From positions 558,001 through 622,000 of the forward strand of contig OZ244887.1 of the NCBI GenBank assembly GCA_965221415.1: a DNA stretch of 64,000 nucleotides. Reading direction: 5' to 3'. The DNA is from UBA8337 sp965221415 (lineage in GTDB: Bacteria; Pseudomonadota; Alphaproteobacteria; RS24). The first letter of the stretch is position 1. Each line of letters begins with the position of its first letter. The notes under the pieces are model-generated. The model searched no databases and was not told where the DNA came from. It worked only from the letters and a program-made list of their open reading frames with translations. This document shows positions 33,701-42,362 of the stretch, in pieces. A program made the position numbers and the translations under genes.

Positions 33701-34897
33701 GATGACGAATTGGCTATTCTTGAGCGTAATATTTACAATCGTTTGGACACGCTGCTTGTTGGTAAGCAGGCGGCGTCAGGGCCAGATGGCATCAGCGCGA
33801 GTGCGAAAATCACGCAAGGCATGCTTGAGGATATTCCACGGTCGCAGTGGTGGCAGATTGCGTTGAAAAACGATGCCGCGATGGCCGAAGTCGAAGCGAT
33901 GAAAAAGCAGTTTGACGAAGCAAAGGCTGAGTTGGAAGCGCGTTTCGATGACAAGGTCGATAAGCTGCAACGTGGTGATGAATTGCCGCCCGGCGTGATG
34001 AAGATGATTAAAGTCTATGTCGCGGTGAAGCGTAAGCTTCAGCCGGGTGACAAGATGGCTGGTCGTCATGGGAATAAGGGTGTTATCAGCCGTATCGTAC
34101 CGGTTGAGGACATGCCGTATCACGATGATGGTACGCCAGTTGATGTTGTGCTTAATCCGCTTGGCGTGCCGAGTCGGATGAATGTGGGGCAGATTTTGGA
34201 GACCCATTTGGGCTGGGCTTGTGCGGGGCTGGGGCGTCAGATTAATGATGCTCTGACAGCGTATGAGCGCGAAGGCGATGTCGGTATCGTTAAGCAAACA
34301 TTGAAGGATATTTATCCAGAAGATGCGGCGGTGGCGAAATTGTCTGATGGGGAAGCCATTGAGATGAGCCAGACATTGCGCCGTGGTGTGCCTGTGGCGA
34401 CGCCTGTGTTTGATGGTGCGGGTGACAGTGACATTGTCGAAATGCTTGGCAAGGCGGGCATTGATAGCTCGGGTCAGGTGCAATTGCATGATGGGCGTAC
34501 GGGCGAGCGATTTAATCGTAAGGTAACTGTCGGCTATATTTACATGCTGAAACTGCACCATTTGGTGGACGACAAAATCCATGCTCGTTCGATTGGGCCG
34601 TATAGTCTGGTCACGCAGCAACCGCTGGGTGGTAAGGCGCAGTTTGGCGGCCAGCGTTTTGGCGAAATGGAAGTGTGGGCATTAGAAGCTTACGGGGCTG
34701 CCTATACGTTGCAAGAAATGCTGACTGTGAAATCGGATGATGTCGCAGGCCGCACGAAAGTCTACGAAGCTATTGTTAAGGGTGACGACACATTTGAAGC
34801 AGGTATTCCAGAAAGCTTTAATGTGTTGGTTAAAGAAATTCGTTCCTTGGGTCTCAATGTCGAGTTGACAGAGAACCAAAAAGAAAATCAGGGCTAA
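30800..34897 (+). CDS. rpoB: DNA-directed RNA polymerase subunit beta
   Basis: 1365 residues, normal for the class. The rifampicin-binding region reads SSQLSQFMDQTNPLSEITH then KRRLSALGPGG, with Asp, His and Ser at the positions usually changed by resistance mutations, so the sensitive form is expected. The ANMQRQAVPLL, NVRVAFMPWNGYNFEDS and C-terminal PLGGKAQFGGQRFGEMEVW blocks are intact. AGAGGGGTAG precedes ATG; rpoC follows after 33 bases. Confidence 0.99.
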   Translation: MSQAYAGRKRIRRSFGRIPQVVEMPNLIEVQKYSYDQFLQVQEPNGGRIEDGLQAVFKSVFPIPDFSGASMLEFVSYDFEKPKYDVEECQQRGMTFAAPLKVTLRLVVFDIDEETGAKSVKDIKEQEVYMGDLPFMTDNGTFVVNGTERVIVSQMHRSPGVFFDHDKGKTHVSGKLLFAARVIPYRGSWLDFEFDAKDILHVRIDRRRKLPATVLLHALDYASDEILDMFYGSVSYVRKGDDWITDYVAEQRRGSKPIFDLVDAKTGKVVVEAGQKISPRKARLLADDGLKQLRVTSEELIGRFLAGELVSLETGEIFAEAGQEITEELLAELMELGYKDINVLDIDPVNKGPFIRNTLFADKSSDKLSALEEIYRVMRPGEPPTPETAQALFDGLFFDSERYDLSAVGRVKMNIRLNQECPDDIRVLRREDIVGVVKTLVDLRDGRGDIDDIDNLGNRRVRSVGELMENQYRIGLLRMERAIKERMSSIDIDTVMPQDLINAKPVSASVREFFGSSQLSQFMDQTNPLSEITHKRRLSALGPGGLTRERAGFEVRDVHPTHYGRICPIETPEGPNIGLINSLATFARVNKYGFIESPYRRVENGKVTGEVIYLSAMEEARFRVAQASIAIDGKGKLTDDLINCRVSGDFELVPPDMVDLLDVSPKQIVSVAAALIPFLENDDANRALMGSNMQRQAVPLLQADAPLVGTGMEEVVARDSGAAISARRAGVVDQVDATRIVIRATEETDASKSGVDIYNLRKFQRSNQSTCINQRPLVRVGDRVELGDVVADGPSTELGELALGRNVRVAFMPWNGYNFEDSILISERIVRDDVFTSIHIEEFEVMARDTKLGPEEITRDIPNVGEEALGSLDEAGIVYIGSEVDPGDILVGKITPKGESPMTPEEKLLRAIFGEKASDVRDTSLKLPPGTSGTVVEVRVFNRHGIDKDERALAIEREEIESLAKDRDDELAILERNIYNRLDTLLVGKQAASGPDGISASAKITQGMLEDIPRSQWWQIALKNDAAMAEVEAMKKQFDEAKAELEARFDDKVDKLQRGDELPPGVMKMIKVYVAVKRKLQPGDKMAGRHGNKGVISRIVPVEDMPYHDDGTPVDVVLNPLGVPSRMNVGQILETHLGWACAGLGRQINDALTAYEREGDVGIVKQTLKDIYPEDAAVAKLSDGEAIEMSQTLRRGVPVATPVFDGAGDSDIVEMLGKAGIDSSGQVQLHDGRTGERFNRKVTVGYIYMLKLHHLVDDKIHARSIGPYSLVTQQPLGGKAQFGGQRFGEMEVWALEAYGAAYTLQEMLTVKSDDVAGRTKVYEAIVKGDDTFEAGIPESFNVLVKEIRSLGLNVELTENQKENQG

Positions 34898-34930
34898 AGC
34901 AGCGCAAGCTGTTCATTTAGGAGACGACCG

Positions 34931-37900
34931 ATGAACCATGAGGTCATGAATATTTTCAATCCGCAGGCCAGTCAACAGGCCTTCGATCAGATTCGTATTT
35001 CGATTGCCAGTCCGGAGAAAATCCTGTCTTGGTCATATGGCGAGATTAAAAAGCCAGAGACGATTAACTATCGTACGTTCAAGCCAGAGCGTGATGGTTT
35101 GTTCTGCGCGCGTATTTTTGGGCCGATTAAGGATTATGAATGCTTGTGCGGCAAATATAAGCGGATGAAATTCAAAGGCGTTATCTGCGAGAAATGCGGC
35201 GTTGAGGTGACATTGACCAAAGTGCGTCGCGAGCGCATGGGGCATATCGAGTTGGCTGCACCGGTGGCGCATATCTGGTTCTTGAAATCATTGCCGAGCC
35301 GTATTGGTCTGCTGCTTGATATGACATTGAAGGATTTGGAGCGCGTGCTTTATTTTGAGCATTTTATCGTGCTTGACCCGATGATATCGGGGCTGGAACG
35401 TGGCCAATTGTTGAGCGAAGAAGAGTATTTCGATGCGCAAGATGAGTATGGCGAAGATACGTTTGTTGCGGGCATTGGTGCTGAGGCCGTACGCGCCATG
35501 TTGGAAGAGCTTGACCTTGAAGAATTGCGCGAAGAATTGCGCGTTGGCATTGCCGAAGCGACGACGGAGTTGAAGCCGAAGAAATTGGCCAAGCGGTTGA
35601 AAGTGGTTGAAGCTTTCTTGCGTTCGGGCAGTCGTCCAGAATGGATGATTTTGAATGTTGTGCCGGTTATTCCGCCAGAGTTGCGCCCATTAGTGCCGTT
35701 GGATGGTGGCCGTTTTGCGACCTCTGATTTGAACGACTTATATCGTCGGGTTATCAATCGGAACAATCGCCTGAAGCGGCTGATTGAGCTGCGCGCACCT
35801 GATATTATCGTGCGCAATGAAAAACGTATGCTGCAAGAATCCGTCGATGCGCTGTTTGATAATGGCCGCCGTGGTCGGGTGATTACGGGGGGCAATAAGC
35901 GTCCGTTGAAATCGCTTTCCGATATGCTGAAAGGCAAGCAAGGGCGTTTCCGTCAGAATCTTTTGGGCAAGCGCGTCGATTATTCTGGTCGCTCGGTGAT
36001 TGTGGTTGGGCCCGAGCTGAAACTTCATCAGTGTGGGCTGCCGAAGAAAATGGCACTTGAGTTATTTAAGCCGTTTATCTATTCGCGCCTTGAAGCTAAG
36101 GGTCTGTCGTCGACGGTGAAGCAATCGAAGAAGATGGTTGAGAAGGAGCGTCCCGAGGTTTGGGATATTCTCGATGAGGTTATTCGTGAGCATCCGGTGA
36201 TGCTGAACCGCGCCCCGACATTGCACCGTTTGGGTATCCAAGCTTTCGAGCCAGTGCTGATTGATGGCAAAGCCATTCAGTTGCATCCGTTGGTTTGTGC
36301 GGCGTTTAATGCTGACTTTGACGGCGACCAAATGGCTGTCCATGTGCCGCTTTCGCTGGAAGCGCAGTTGGAAGCGCGTGTGCTGATGATGTCGACCAAT
36401 AATATTCTGCACCCTGCCAGTGGCGCACCGATTATCGTGCCGTCGCAGGATATCGTGTTGGGTCTGTATTATATGACCTTGCAGCGCGATGGACTGCCCG
36501 GCGAAGGCACGCTTATCGGCGATATTGCCGAGCTTGAGCAATCGCTTGATGCTGGCACGGTGAGTTTGCACACTAAAATCAAAGCGCGGATTCAAGAAAT
36601 GGATGAAGCGGGCAATCTGGTTTCGCGCGTTGTGGATACGACGGCGGGGCGTTATATGCTGGGTCAGGAACTTCCCAAAAACATCAAACTGCCTTTCGAA
36701 ACCATCAATAAGCTGATGACCAAGAAAGAGGTCAGCCGCGTGATTGATGCTGTGTATCGCCATTGCGGTCAAAAAGAGACGGTGATTTTCTGCGACCATA
36801 TTATGAAGGTTGGCTTCCGTGAGGCCTGTCAGGCGGGTATTTCTTTTGGTAAGGACGATATGGTTATTCCAGAGGATAAAATCGCCCTGATTGAGGAAAC
36901 CACGGGTCAGGTGAAGGAATACGAACAGCAATATATCGATGGCCTGATTACGCAAGGCGAGAAATACAATAAGGTGGTGGATGCGTGGGCGCGTTGCACC
37001 GACCGTGTGGCGGATGCCATGATGGGCAAGATTTCTTCTGTCGATGAAGGCGATGCCGATGATGACAGCTTTATCAATTCGATTTACATGATGTCGCATT
37101 CAGGGGCGCGTGGTTCGCCTGCGCAAATGAAACAGTTGGCGGGTATGCGCGGTCTGATGGCCAAACCATCGGGCGAGATTATCGAAACGCCGATTATCTC
37201 GAACTTTAAAGAGGGTCTGTCGGTGCTTGAGTATTTTAATTCGACGCACGGGGCGCGTAAAGGCTTGGCTGACACGGCTCTGAAAACGGCTAACTCAGGT
37301 TATCTGACGCGCCGCTTGGTGGATGTCGCACAAGACTGCATCATCAATGAAGATGATTGCGGCACAAGCGATGGCATTACGGTCGCTGCCGTGATTGACG
37401 CAGGCGAGGTTATTACGTCGCTGTCGCAGCGTGTGCTGGGTCGTGTGCCAGTGGCGGATGTCGTCAATCCTGCTTCTGAAGAAGTGATTGTCAAAGCGGG
37501 CGAGTTGATTTCTGAGGAGCATTTGGAGGCGATTGAAGAAGCCAATCTGGTGAGTATTAAAGTGCGTTCTGTGCTGACATGCGAAGTGAAAAGCGGTGTT
37601 TGCGCGAAATGCTATGGCCGTGATTTGGCACGCGGTACGCCAGTGAATATCGGCGAGGCGGTTGGTGTTATCGCAGCGCAATCGATTGGTGAGCCGGGCA
37701 CGCAGCTGACTATGCGCACGTTCCATATTGGCGGCACGGCGCAAGTGGTTGACCAATCCTTTATCGAATCCAATGCGGACGGTAAAGTCGAGTTGGAAAA
37801 TGCCAATATCGTGAAAGATTCGAGTGGTCGTCCCGTTGTGATGAGCCGAAATGTTGTCATCAAGATTGTCGATAATAATGGTCTTGAGCGGGCGGCACAC

Positions 37901-39109
37901 AAATTGGCTTATGGCTCGCGTTTGCGGGTTGAAGAAGGCCAAGAGGTCAGCCGAGGCGACAGGCTGGCTGAATGGGAGCCTTATGCTATCCCTATTCTGA
38001 CTGAGTTGGATGGTTTTGCCTCGTTTGAAGACCTTGTCGAAGGCGTGTCGATTACCGAGACGACGGACGAAGCGACGGGCATCAGCCAGCGCGTTGTCAC
38101 GGATAGCTCGTCGACGACGCGAGGGTCTGAGCTGAAACCTGCCATCGTTGTGAAAGACGGCAAGGGTGCTATCAAAACCCTGTCGAATGGCAATGAGGCG
38201 CGGTTTATTCTGGCGGCGGGCGCTATTTTGTCGGTTGAGCAAGGCGCGAGCGTCAATGCGGGCGACACATTGGCACGTATTCCGACCGAGGGTGCGTCGA
38301 CCAGTGATATTACGGGGGGTCTGCCGCGTGTGGCGGAGCTGTTCGAAGCGCGTCGTCCGAAAGACCATGCGATTATCGCTGAGATTACGGGTAAAGTTGA
38401 GTTTGGCCGCGACTATAAGAACAAGCGGCGTATTATTATTACGCCCGAAGAGGCTGACCAAGAGCCGGTCGAATATTTGGTGCCGAAAGCCAAGCATTTG
38501 TCTGTTCAGGAAGGCGACATTATCGAGAAGGGTGAATATCTGATTGATGGCCACCCAGCACCGCACGATATTCTGGCGATTTCGGGTGTTGAGGAATTGG
38601 CGAATTATCTCATCAACGAGATTCAAGATGTGTACCGTCTGCAAGGCGTGACGATTAATGATAAGCATATCGAAGTGATTGTGCGTCAAATGCTGCAGAA
38701 GATTGAGGTTCAAACCGTCGGCGATGGTGCTTTCTTGAAAGAGGAGCATATTGACCGCATCGAGTTTGAGGACGAAGTCGCACGCATTGAAGCCGAAGGC
38801 AAAACGCCACCGACGGGTGCGCCAGTTCTGCTGGGGATTACCAAAGCATCGTTGCAAACCCGTTCGTTTATCTCGGCGGCTTCGTTTCAGGAGACCACAC
38901 GGGTGCTGACGGAAGCGGCGATTAACGGCAAATATGATGAATTGGTTGGTTTGAAAGAGAATGTGATTGTCGGGCGGCTTATTCCGGCGGGTACGGGTGG
39001 TTTGATGCAACGCTTGAAAGGCGAGGCAACCGAACGCGATGCGGCGCTTGAAGCGGCGCGTCCTGCTCCTGAATTGCCAGATGAGCCTGCGACTGAAGCT
39101 GAGGCGTAA
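34931..39109 (+). CDS. rpoC: DNA-directed RNA polymerase subunit beta'
   Basis: 1392 residues. The N-terminal zinc ribbon has ECLCGKYK and CEKCG, the catalytic magnesium loop is NADFDGDQMAVH, the bridge helix/trigger loop region follows, and a second zinc site contains CEVKSGVCAKCYGRD. The C-terminus ends in a short acidic Pro/Glu/Ala tail. AGGAGACGACC precedes ATG. Confidence 0.99.
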   Translation: MNHEVMNIFNPQASQQAFDQIRISIASPEKILSWSYGEIKKPETINYRTFKPERDGLFCARIFGPIKDYECLCGKYKRMKFKGVICEKCGVEVTLTKVRRERMGHIELAAPVAHIWFLKSLPSRIGLLLDMTLKDLERVLYFEHFIVLDPMISGLERGQLLSEEEYFDAQDEYGEDTFVAGIGAEAVRAMLEELDLEELREELRVGIAEATTELKPKKLAKRLKVVEAFLRSGSRPEWMILNVVPVIPPELRPLVPLDGGRFATSDLNDLYRRVINRNNRLKRLIELRAPDIIVRNEKRMLQESVDALFDNGRRGRVITGGNKRPLKSLSDMLKGKQGRFRQNLLGKRVDYSGRSVIVVGPELKLHQCGLPKKMALELFKPFIYSRLEAKGLSSTVKQSKKMVEKERPEVWDILDEVIREHPVMLNRAPTLHRLGIQAFEPVLIDGKAIQLHPLVCAAFNADFDGDQMAVHVPLSLEAQLEARVLMMSTNNILHPASGAPIIVPSQDIVLGLYYMTLQRDGLPGEGTLIGDIAELEQSLDAGTVSLHTKIKARIQEMDEAGNLVSRVVDTTAGRYMLGQELPKNIKLPFETINKLMTKKEVSRVIDAVYRHCGQKETVIFCDHIMKVGFREACQAGISFGKDDMVIPEDKIALIEETTGQVKEYEQQYIDGLITQGEKYNKVVDAWARCTDRVADAMMGKISSVDEGDADDDSFINSIYMMSHSGARGSPAQMKQLAGMRGLMAKPSGEIIETPIISNFKEGLSVLEYFNSTHGARKGLADTALKTANSGYLTRRLVDVAQDCIINEDDCGTSDGITVAAVIDAGEVITSLSQRVLGRVPVADVVNPASEEVIVKAGELISEEHLEAIEEANLVSIKVRSVLTCEVKSGVCAKCYGRDLARGTPVNIGEAVGVIAAQSIGEPGTQLTMRTFHIGGTAQVVDQSFIESNADGKVELENANIVKDSSGRPVVMSRNVVIKIVDNNGLERAAHKLAYGSRLRVEEGQEVSRGDRLAEWEPYAIPILTELDGFASFEDLVEGVSITETTDEATGISQRVVTDSSSTTRGSELKPAIVVKDGKGAIKTLSNGNEARFILAAGAILSVEQGASVNAGDTLARIPTEGASTSDITGGLPRVAELFEARRPKDHAIIAEITGKVEFGRDYKNKRRIIITPEEADQEPVEYLVPKAKHLSVQEGDIIEKGEYLIDGHPAPHDILAISGVEELANYLINEIQDVYRLQGVTINDKHIEVIVRQMLQKIEVQTVGDGAFLKEEHIDRIEFEDEVARIEAEGKTPPTGAPVLLGITKASLQTRSFISAASFQETTRVLTEAAINGKYDELVGLKENVIVGRLIPAGTGGLMQRLKGEATERDAALEAARPAPELPDEPATEAEA

Positions 39110-39375
39110 ATCTTCTAATTCAGGGCTTGACCGATGCTTTTGATTGCCCTAATAAGGTCTCACTTTGGTAGCAGGACTGTAGGTTTTCTTCAGTTTCGGG
39201 GCTCACCCCGTCACCCACGAACCTAAACGCTGTTGGATATCTGAAGTAAATAATTGGACGCATGATTCCGCGCTAGGCGTTGAATCCTCTGCATAACGCG
39301 TCGGAGACCAAAAGCGGTTGACGGCGGATAGGTCTTGATTTGGCCTATTTGGTTTGAATATTGGGAGTAGGCAGT
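39110..39375 (+). promoter_or_regulatory. rpsL leader region
   Basis: This 266-base region between rpoC and rpsL has no gene. A promoter-like TTGACC (39127-39132), 17 bases, TAATAA (39150-39155) near its start would give a transcript leader of about 215 bases. It then contains a CGGGG-CTCA-CCCCG hairpin (39197-39210), GCGTT/AACGC pairing near 39277-39298 and GG-rich single-stranded parts. Length and possible pairing suggest a structured regulatory leader for the str genes; S7 autoregulates this operon in E. coli, but at a different place (before rpsG). Confidence 0.45.
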
Positions 39376-39747
39376 ATGCCGACGATTAACCAACTCATCC
39401 GCAAGCCGCGGAAAAAGGTTGTGAAACGCAATAAGGTGCCGGCCATGGAGCAGTGTCCGCAGCGCCGTGGCGTTTGTACGCGTGTTTACACGACGACCCC
39501 GAAAAAGCCGAACTCAGCGCTGCGTAAAGTGGCACGTGTGCGCTTGACCAATGGTTATGAGGTGACGAGTTATATTCCCGGTGAAGGCCATAATCTGCAA
39601 GAGCACTCCGTCGTGATGATACGCGGCGGACGGGTGAAAGATTTACCCGGTGTGCGTTATCATATTATTCGTGGCGTTCTTGATACTCAAGGCGTCAAAG
39701 ACCGTAAGCAGCGTCGTTCGAAATACGGCGCCAAGCGTCCGAAGTAG
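39376..39747 (+). CDS. rpsL: 30S ribosomal protein S12
   Basis: 123 residues from ATG, which gives the usual MPTINQLIRKPRK N-terminus (a GTG further up is in frame). The decoding-site loop TTTPKKPNSALRK keeps the lysine whose change confers streptomycin resistance, and the second site GRVKDLPGVRY is also wild type. GGGAGTAGG is the ribosome site. Confidence 0.98.
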   Translation: MPTINQLIRKPRKKVVKRNKVPAMEQCPQRRGVCTRVYTTTPKKPNSALRKVARVRLTNGYEVTSYIPGEGHNLQEHSVVMIRGGRVKDLPGVRYHIIRGVLDTQGVKDRKQRRSKYGAKRPK

Positions 39748-39757
39748 GAGCTGTTTC

Positions 39758-40228
39758 ATGTCACGTCGTCACCGCGCAGAAAAACGCCAAGTCATCCCCG
39801 ACGCCAAATATGGCGATGAGGTGCTCAGCAAGTTTATGAACTCGCTGATGCTGCATGGCAAAAAATCGACCGCTGAGGGTATTCTTTATGGCGCTATGGA
39901 TGCGGTTGAGGCAAAACTGAGCCGCGAGCCGGTCAGTGTTTTTCATGAAGCGCTTGAAAACATCATGCCGACTGTTGAAGTGCGCTCTCGCCGTGTTGGT
40001 GGTGCGACTTATCAGGTGCCGGTTGAAGTACGTCCAGACCGTCGTCAAGCATTGGCCATTCGTTGGTTGATTGCGGCGGCGCGCGAGCGTGGTGAAAACA
40101 CCATGGTTGACCGCCTGTCGGGCGAGTTGATGGACGCTGTTAATAATCGCGGGTCTGCGGTGAAGAAGCGTGAAGACACGCACCGTATGGCTGAAGCTAA
40201 TCGCGCCTTTGCGCATTATCGCTGGTAG
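39758..40228 (+). CDS. rpsG: 30S ribosomal protein S7
   Basis: 156 residues; ATG after TAGGAG gives the normal MSRRHRAEKR N-terminus, and the open frame upstream overlaps rpsL. VRSRRVGGATYQVPVEVRPDRR is split as the conserved beta hairpin that contacts mRNA in the exit channel. S7 nucleates assembly of the 30S head. Confidence 0.98.
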   Translation: MSRRHRAEKRQVIPDAKYGDEVLSKFMNSLMLHGKKSTAEGILYGAMDAVEAKLSREPVSVFHEALENIMPTVEVRSRRVGGATYQVPVEVRPDRRQALAIRWLIAAARERGENTMVDRLSGELMDAVNNRGSAVKKREDTHRMAEANRAFAHYRW

Positions 40229-40249
40229 CATTTCTCGAGGATTTCCCCA

Positions 40250-42325
40250 ATGTCACGTCAAACAGACCTTAAAGATTATCGCAATATCGGCATCATGGCG
40301 CACATCGATGCTGGCAAGACAACCACGACGGAGCGGATTCTGTATTATACGGGTGTCAGTTACAAGATTGGTGAAGTGCATGATGGCGCGGCCACGATGG
40401 ATTGGATGGAGCAAGAGCAAGAGCGCGGCATTACGATTACGTCGGCGGCGACGACTTGCTTCTGGAACGATAAGCGCATTAACATTATTGATACGCCCGG
40501 CCATGTTGACTTCACCATTGAAGTTGAGCGTTCGCTGCGTGTGTTGGATGGCGCGGTTGCGGTGTTTGACTCGGTTGCGGGTGTTGAACCGCAATCTGAA
40601 ACGGTTTGGCGTCAGGCTGATAAATATTCTGTGCCGCGTATGTGTTTTGTCAATAAGATGGACCGCATGGGCGCAGATTTCTTCCGCTGCGTTGAGATGA
40701 TTAAAGACCGTTTGGGCGCGACCCCACTGGTTATTCAGCTGCCGATTGGCGCAGAAGCCGATTACGCTGGATTGATTGATTTGGTACGCATGAAAGAGGT
40801 TCTTTGGAAGAATGAAGACCTCGGTGCTGAATATGAATATGTCGATATCCGTGATGAGCTTAAAGCGCAAGCCGATGAATATCGCGCCGCACTGGTCGAG
40901 ACCGCCGTCGAGCTGGATAATGATGTCATGGAAGCCTATCTCGAGGGAACAGAGCCTGATGAAGATACGCTGCGCCGCCTTATCCGTAAGGGAACGATTG
41001 ACCAGAATTTTGTTCCGGTTCTGAATGGGACAGCGTTTAAAAATAAAGGGGTTCAACCTCTACTGGATGCGGTCGTTGACTTTATGCCATCGCCGCTTGA
41101 TGTGGAAGCTATTCAGGGGATTGATGCCAAAACAGAAGAAGAGGTTGTGCGTGAAAGCTCGGACGATGAGCCGCTTTCTATGCTGGCCTTTAAAATCGCC
41201 AATGACCCGTTTGTTGGGTCGCTGACTTTTGCGCGTATTTACTCGGGCAAGTTGGAAAGTGGCGAGACACTGGTAAATACAGTGAAAGATAAACGCGAGC
41301 GGATTGGTCGGATGCTGCAAATGCACGCCAATTCGCGCGAAGAAATCAAAGAGGCGTGCGCGGGCGACATTGTTGCGCTGGTTGGCCTGAAAGATACGAC
41401 AACGGGCGATACGCTGTGTGCGCAAGATAAACCTGTTATCCTTGAGCGTATGGAGTTTCCTGACCCAGTTATCGAGGTTGCGGTTGAGCCAAAAACCAAA
41501 GGCGACCAAGAGAAAATGGGTCTGGCACTGAGCCGCTTGGCACAAGAAGACCCTTCTTTCCGCGTCAAATCAGACGAAGAAAGCGGCCAGACTGTGATTG
41601 CTGGCATGGGCGAGCTTCACCTTGATATTATTGTCGACCGCATGAAGCGCGAGTTTCAAGTGGAAGCCAATGTGGGCGCACCGCAAGTGGCGTATCGCGA
41701 AACATTTACGAAAGAGACAGATGTGGATTACACCCATAAGAAGCAATCGGGTGGTTCGGGTCAGTTTGCGCGTGTGAAAATGACCATCGAACCGTTGCAG
41801 CCGGGCGGTGGTTACGAGTTTGAGAATAAAATCGTTGGTGGCTCAATCCCGCGCGAATATATCCCCGGTGTTGAAAAAGGTATTGAGAGCGTGCGTGAAA
41901 ACGGCGTTCTGGCCGGTTTTCCGATGATTGACTTCCGCGTGACGCTATATGATGGCGCTTATCACGATGTTGACTCGAGCGTTATGGCTTTTGAGATTGC
42001 AGCTCGTGCGGCGTTCCGTGAAGCCTCGCAAGACGCAGGTGCCAAATTGCTCGAGCCGATTATGTTGGTCGAGGTGGTGACACCTGACGACCATATGGGC
42101 GATGTGATTGGCGATTTGAACAGTCGCCGTGGACAAGTGCGCGGCACTGAAGCGCGCGGTAACGCGACGGTCATTTCGGCGACCGTACCGCTTGCCAATA
42201 TGTTTGGTTATGTCAACACATTGCGCTCTATGACGCAGGGTCGGGCGCAATACTCAATGTTGTTCGATCATTATGATCAAGTGCCACAGGCGGTTTCAGA
42301 CGAAGTCATCGCCAAACTGGCTTAA
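40250..42325 (+). CDS. fusA: elongation factor G
   Basis: 691 residues, full length. The translocase GTPase shows G1 AHIDAGKTTTTERIL, G3 DTPGHVDFT and G4 NKMDRMGAD, followed by domains II-V with the conserved QSGGSGQFARVK and SRRGQVRG parts. It moves tRNA-mRNA through the ribosome. CGAGGATTT precedes ATG by 8-12 bases. Confidence 0.99.
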   Translation: MSRQTDLKDYRNIGIMAHIDAGKTTTTERILYYTGVSYKIGEVHDGAATMDWMEQEQERGITITSAATTCFWNDKRINIIDTPGHVDFTIEVERSLRVLDGAVAVFDSVAGVEPQSETVWRQADKYSVPRMCFVNKMDRMGADFFRCVEMIKDRLGATPLVIQLPIGAEADYAGLIDLVRMKEVLWKNEDLGAEYEYVDIRDELKAQADEYRAALVETAVELDNDVMEAYLEGTEPDEDTLRRLIRKGTIDQNFVPVLNGTAFKNKGVQPLLDAVVDFMPSPLDVEAIQGIDAKTEEEVVRESSDDEPLSMLAFKIANDPFVGSLTFARIYSGKLESGETLVNTVKDKRERIGRMLQMHANSREEIKEACAGDIVALVGLKDTTTGDTLCAQDKPVILERMEFPDPVIEVAVEPKTKGDQEKMGLALSRLAQEDPSFRVKSDEESGQTVIAGMGELHLDIIVDRMKREFQVEANVGAPQVAYRETFTKETDVDYTHKKQSGGSGQFARVKMTIEPLQPGGGYEFENKIVGGSIPREYIPGVEKGIESVRENGVLAGFPMIDFRVTLYDGAYHDVDSSVMAFEIAARAAFREASQDAGAKLLEPIMLVEVVTPDDHMGDVIGDLNSRRGQVRGTEARGNATVISATVPLANMFGYVNTLRSMTQGRAQYSMLFDHYDQVPQAVSDEVIAKLA

Positions 42326-42362
42326 TTAATCGCCCCTTTGGGCAAATCGATGGAGAAGTAAC

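Noticed and set aside
37295..39010. 571-codon minus-strand open frame opposite rpoC
   Set aside because: Arg/Asn/Ile-rich low-complexity translation with no family resemblance, fully inside rpoC; a shadow of its codon bias.
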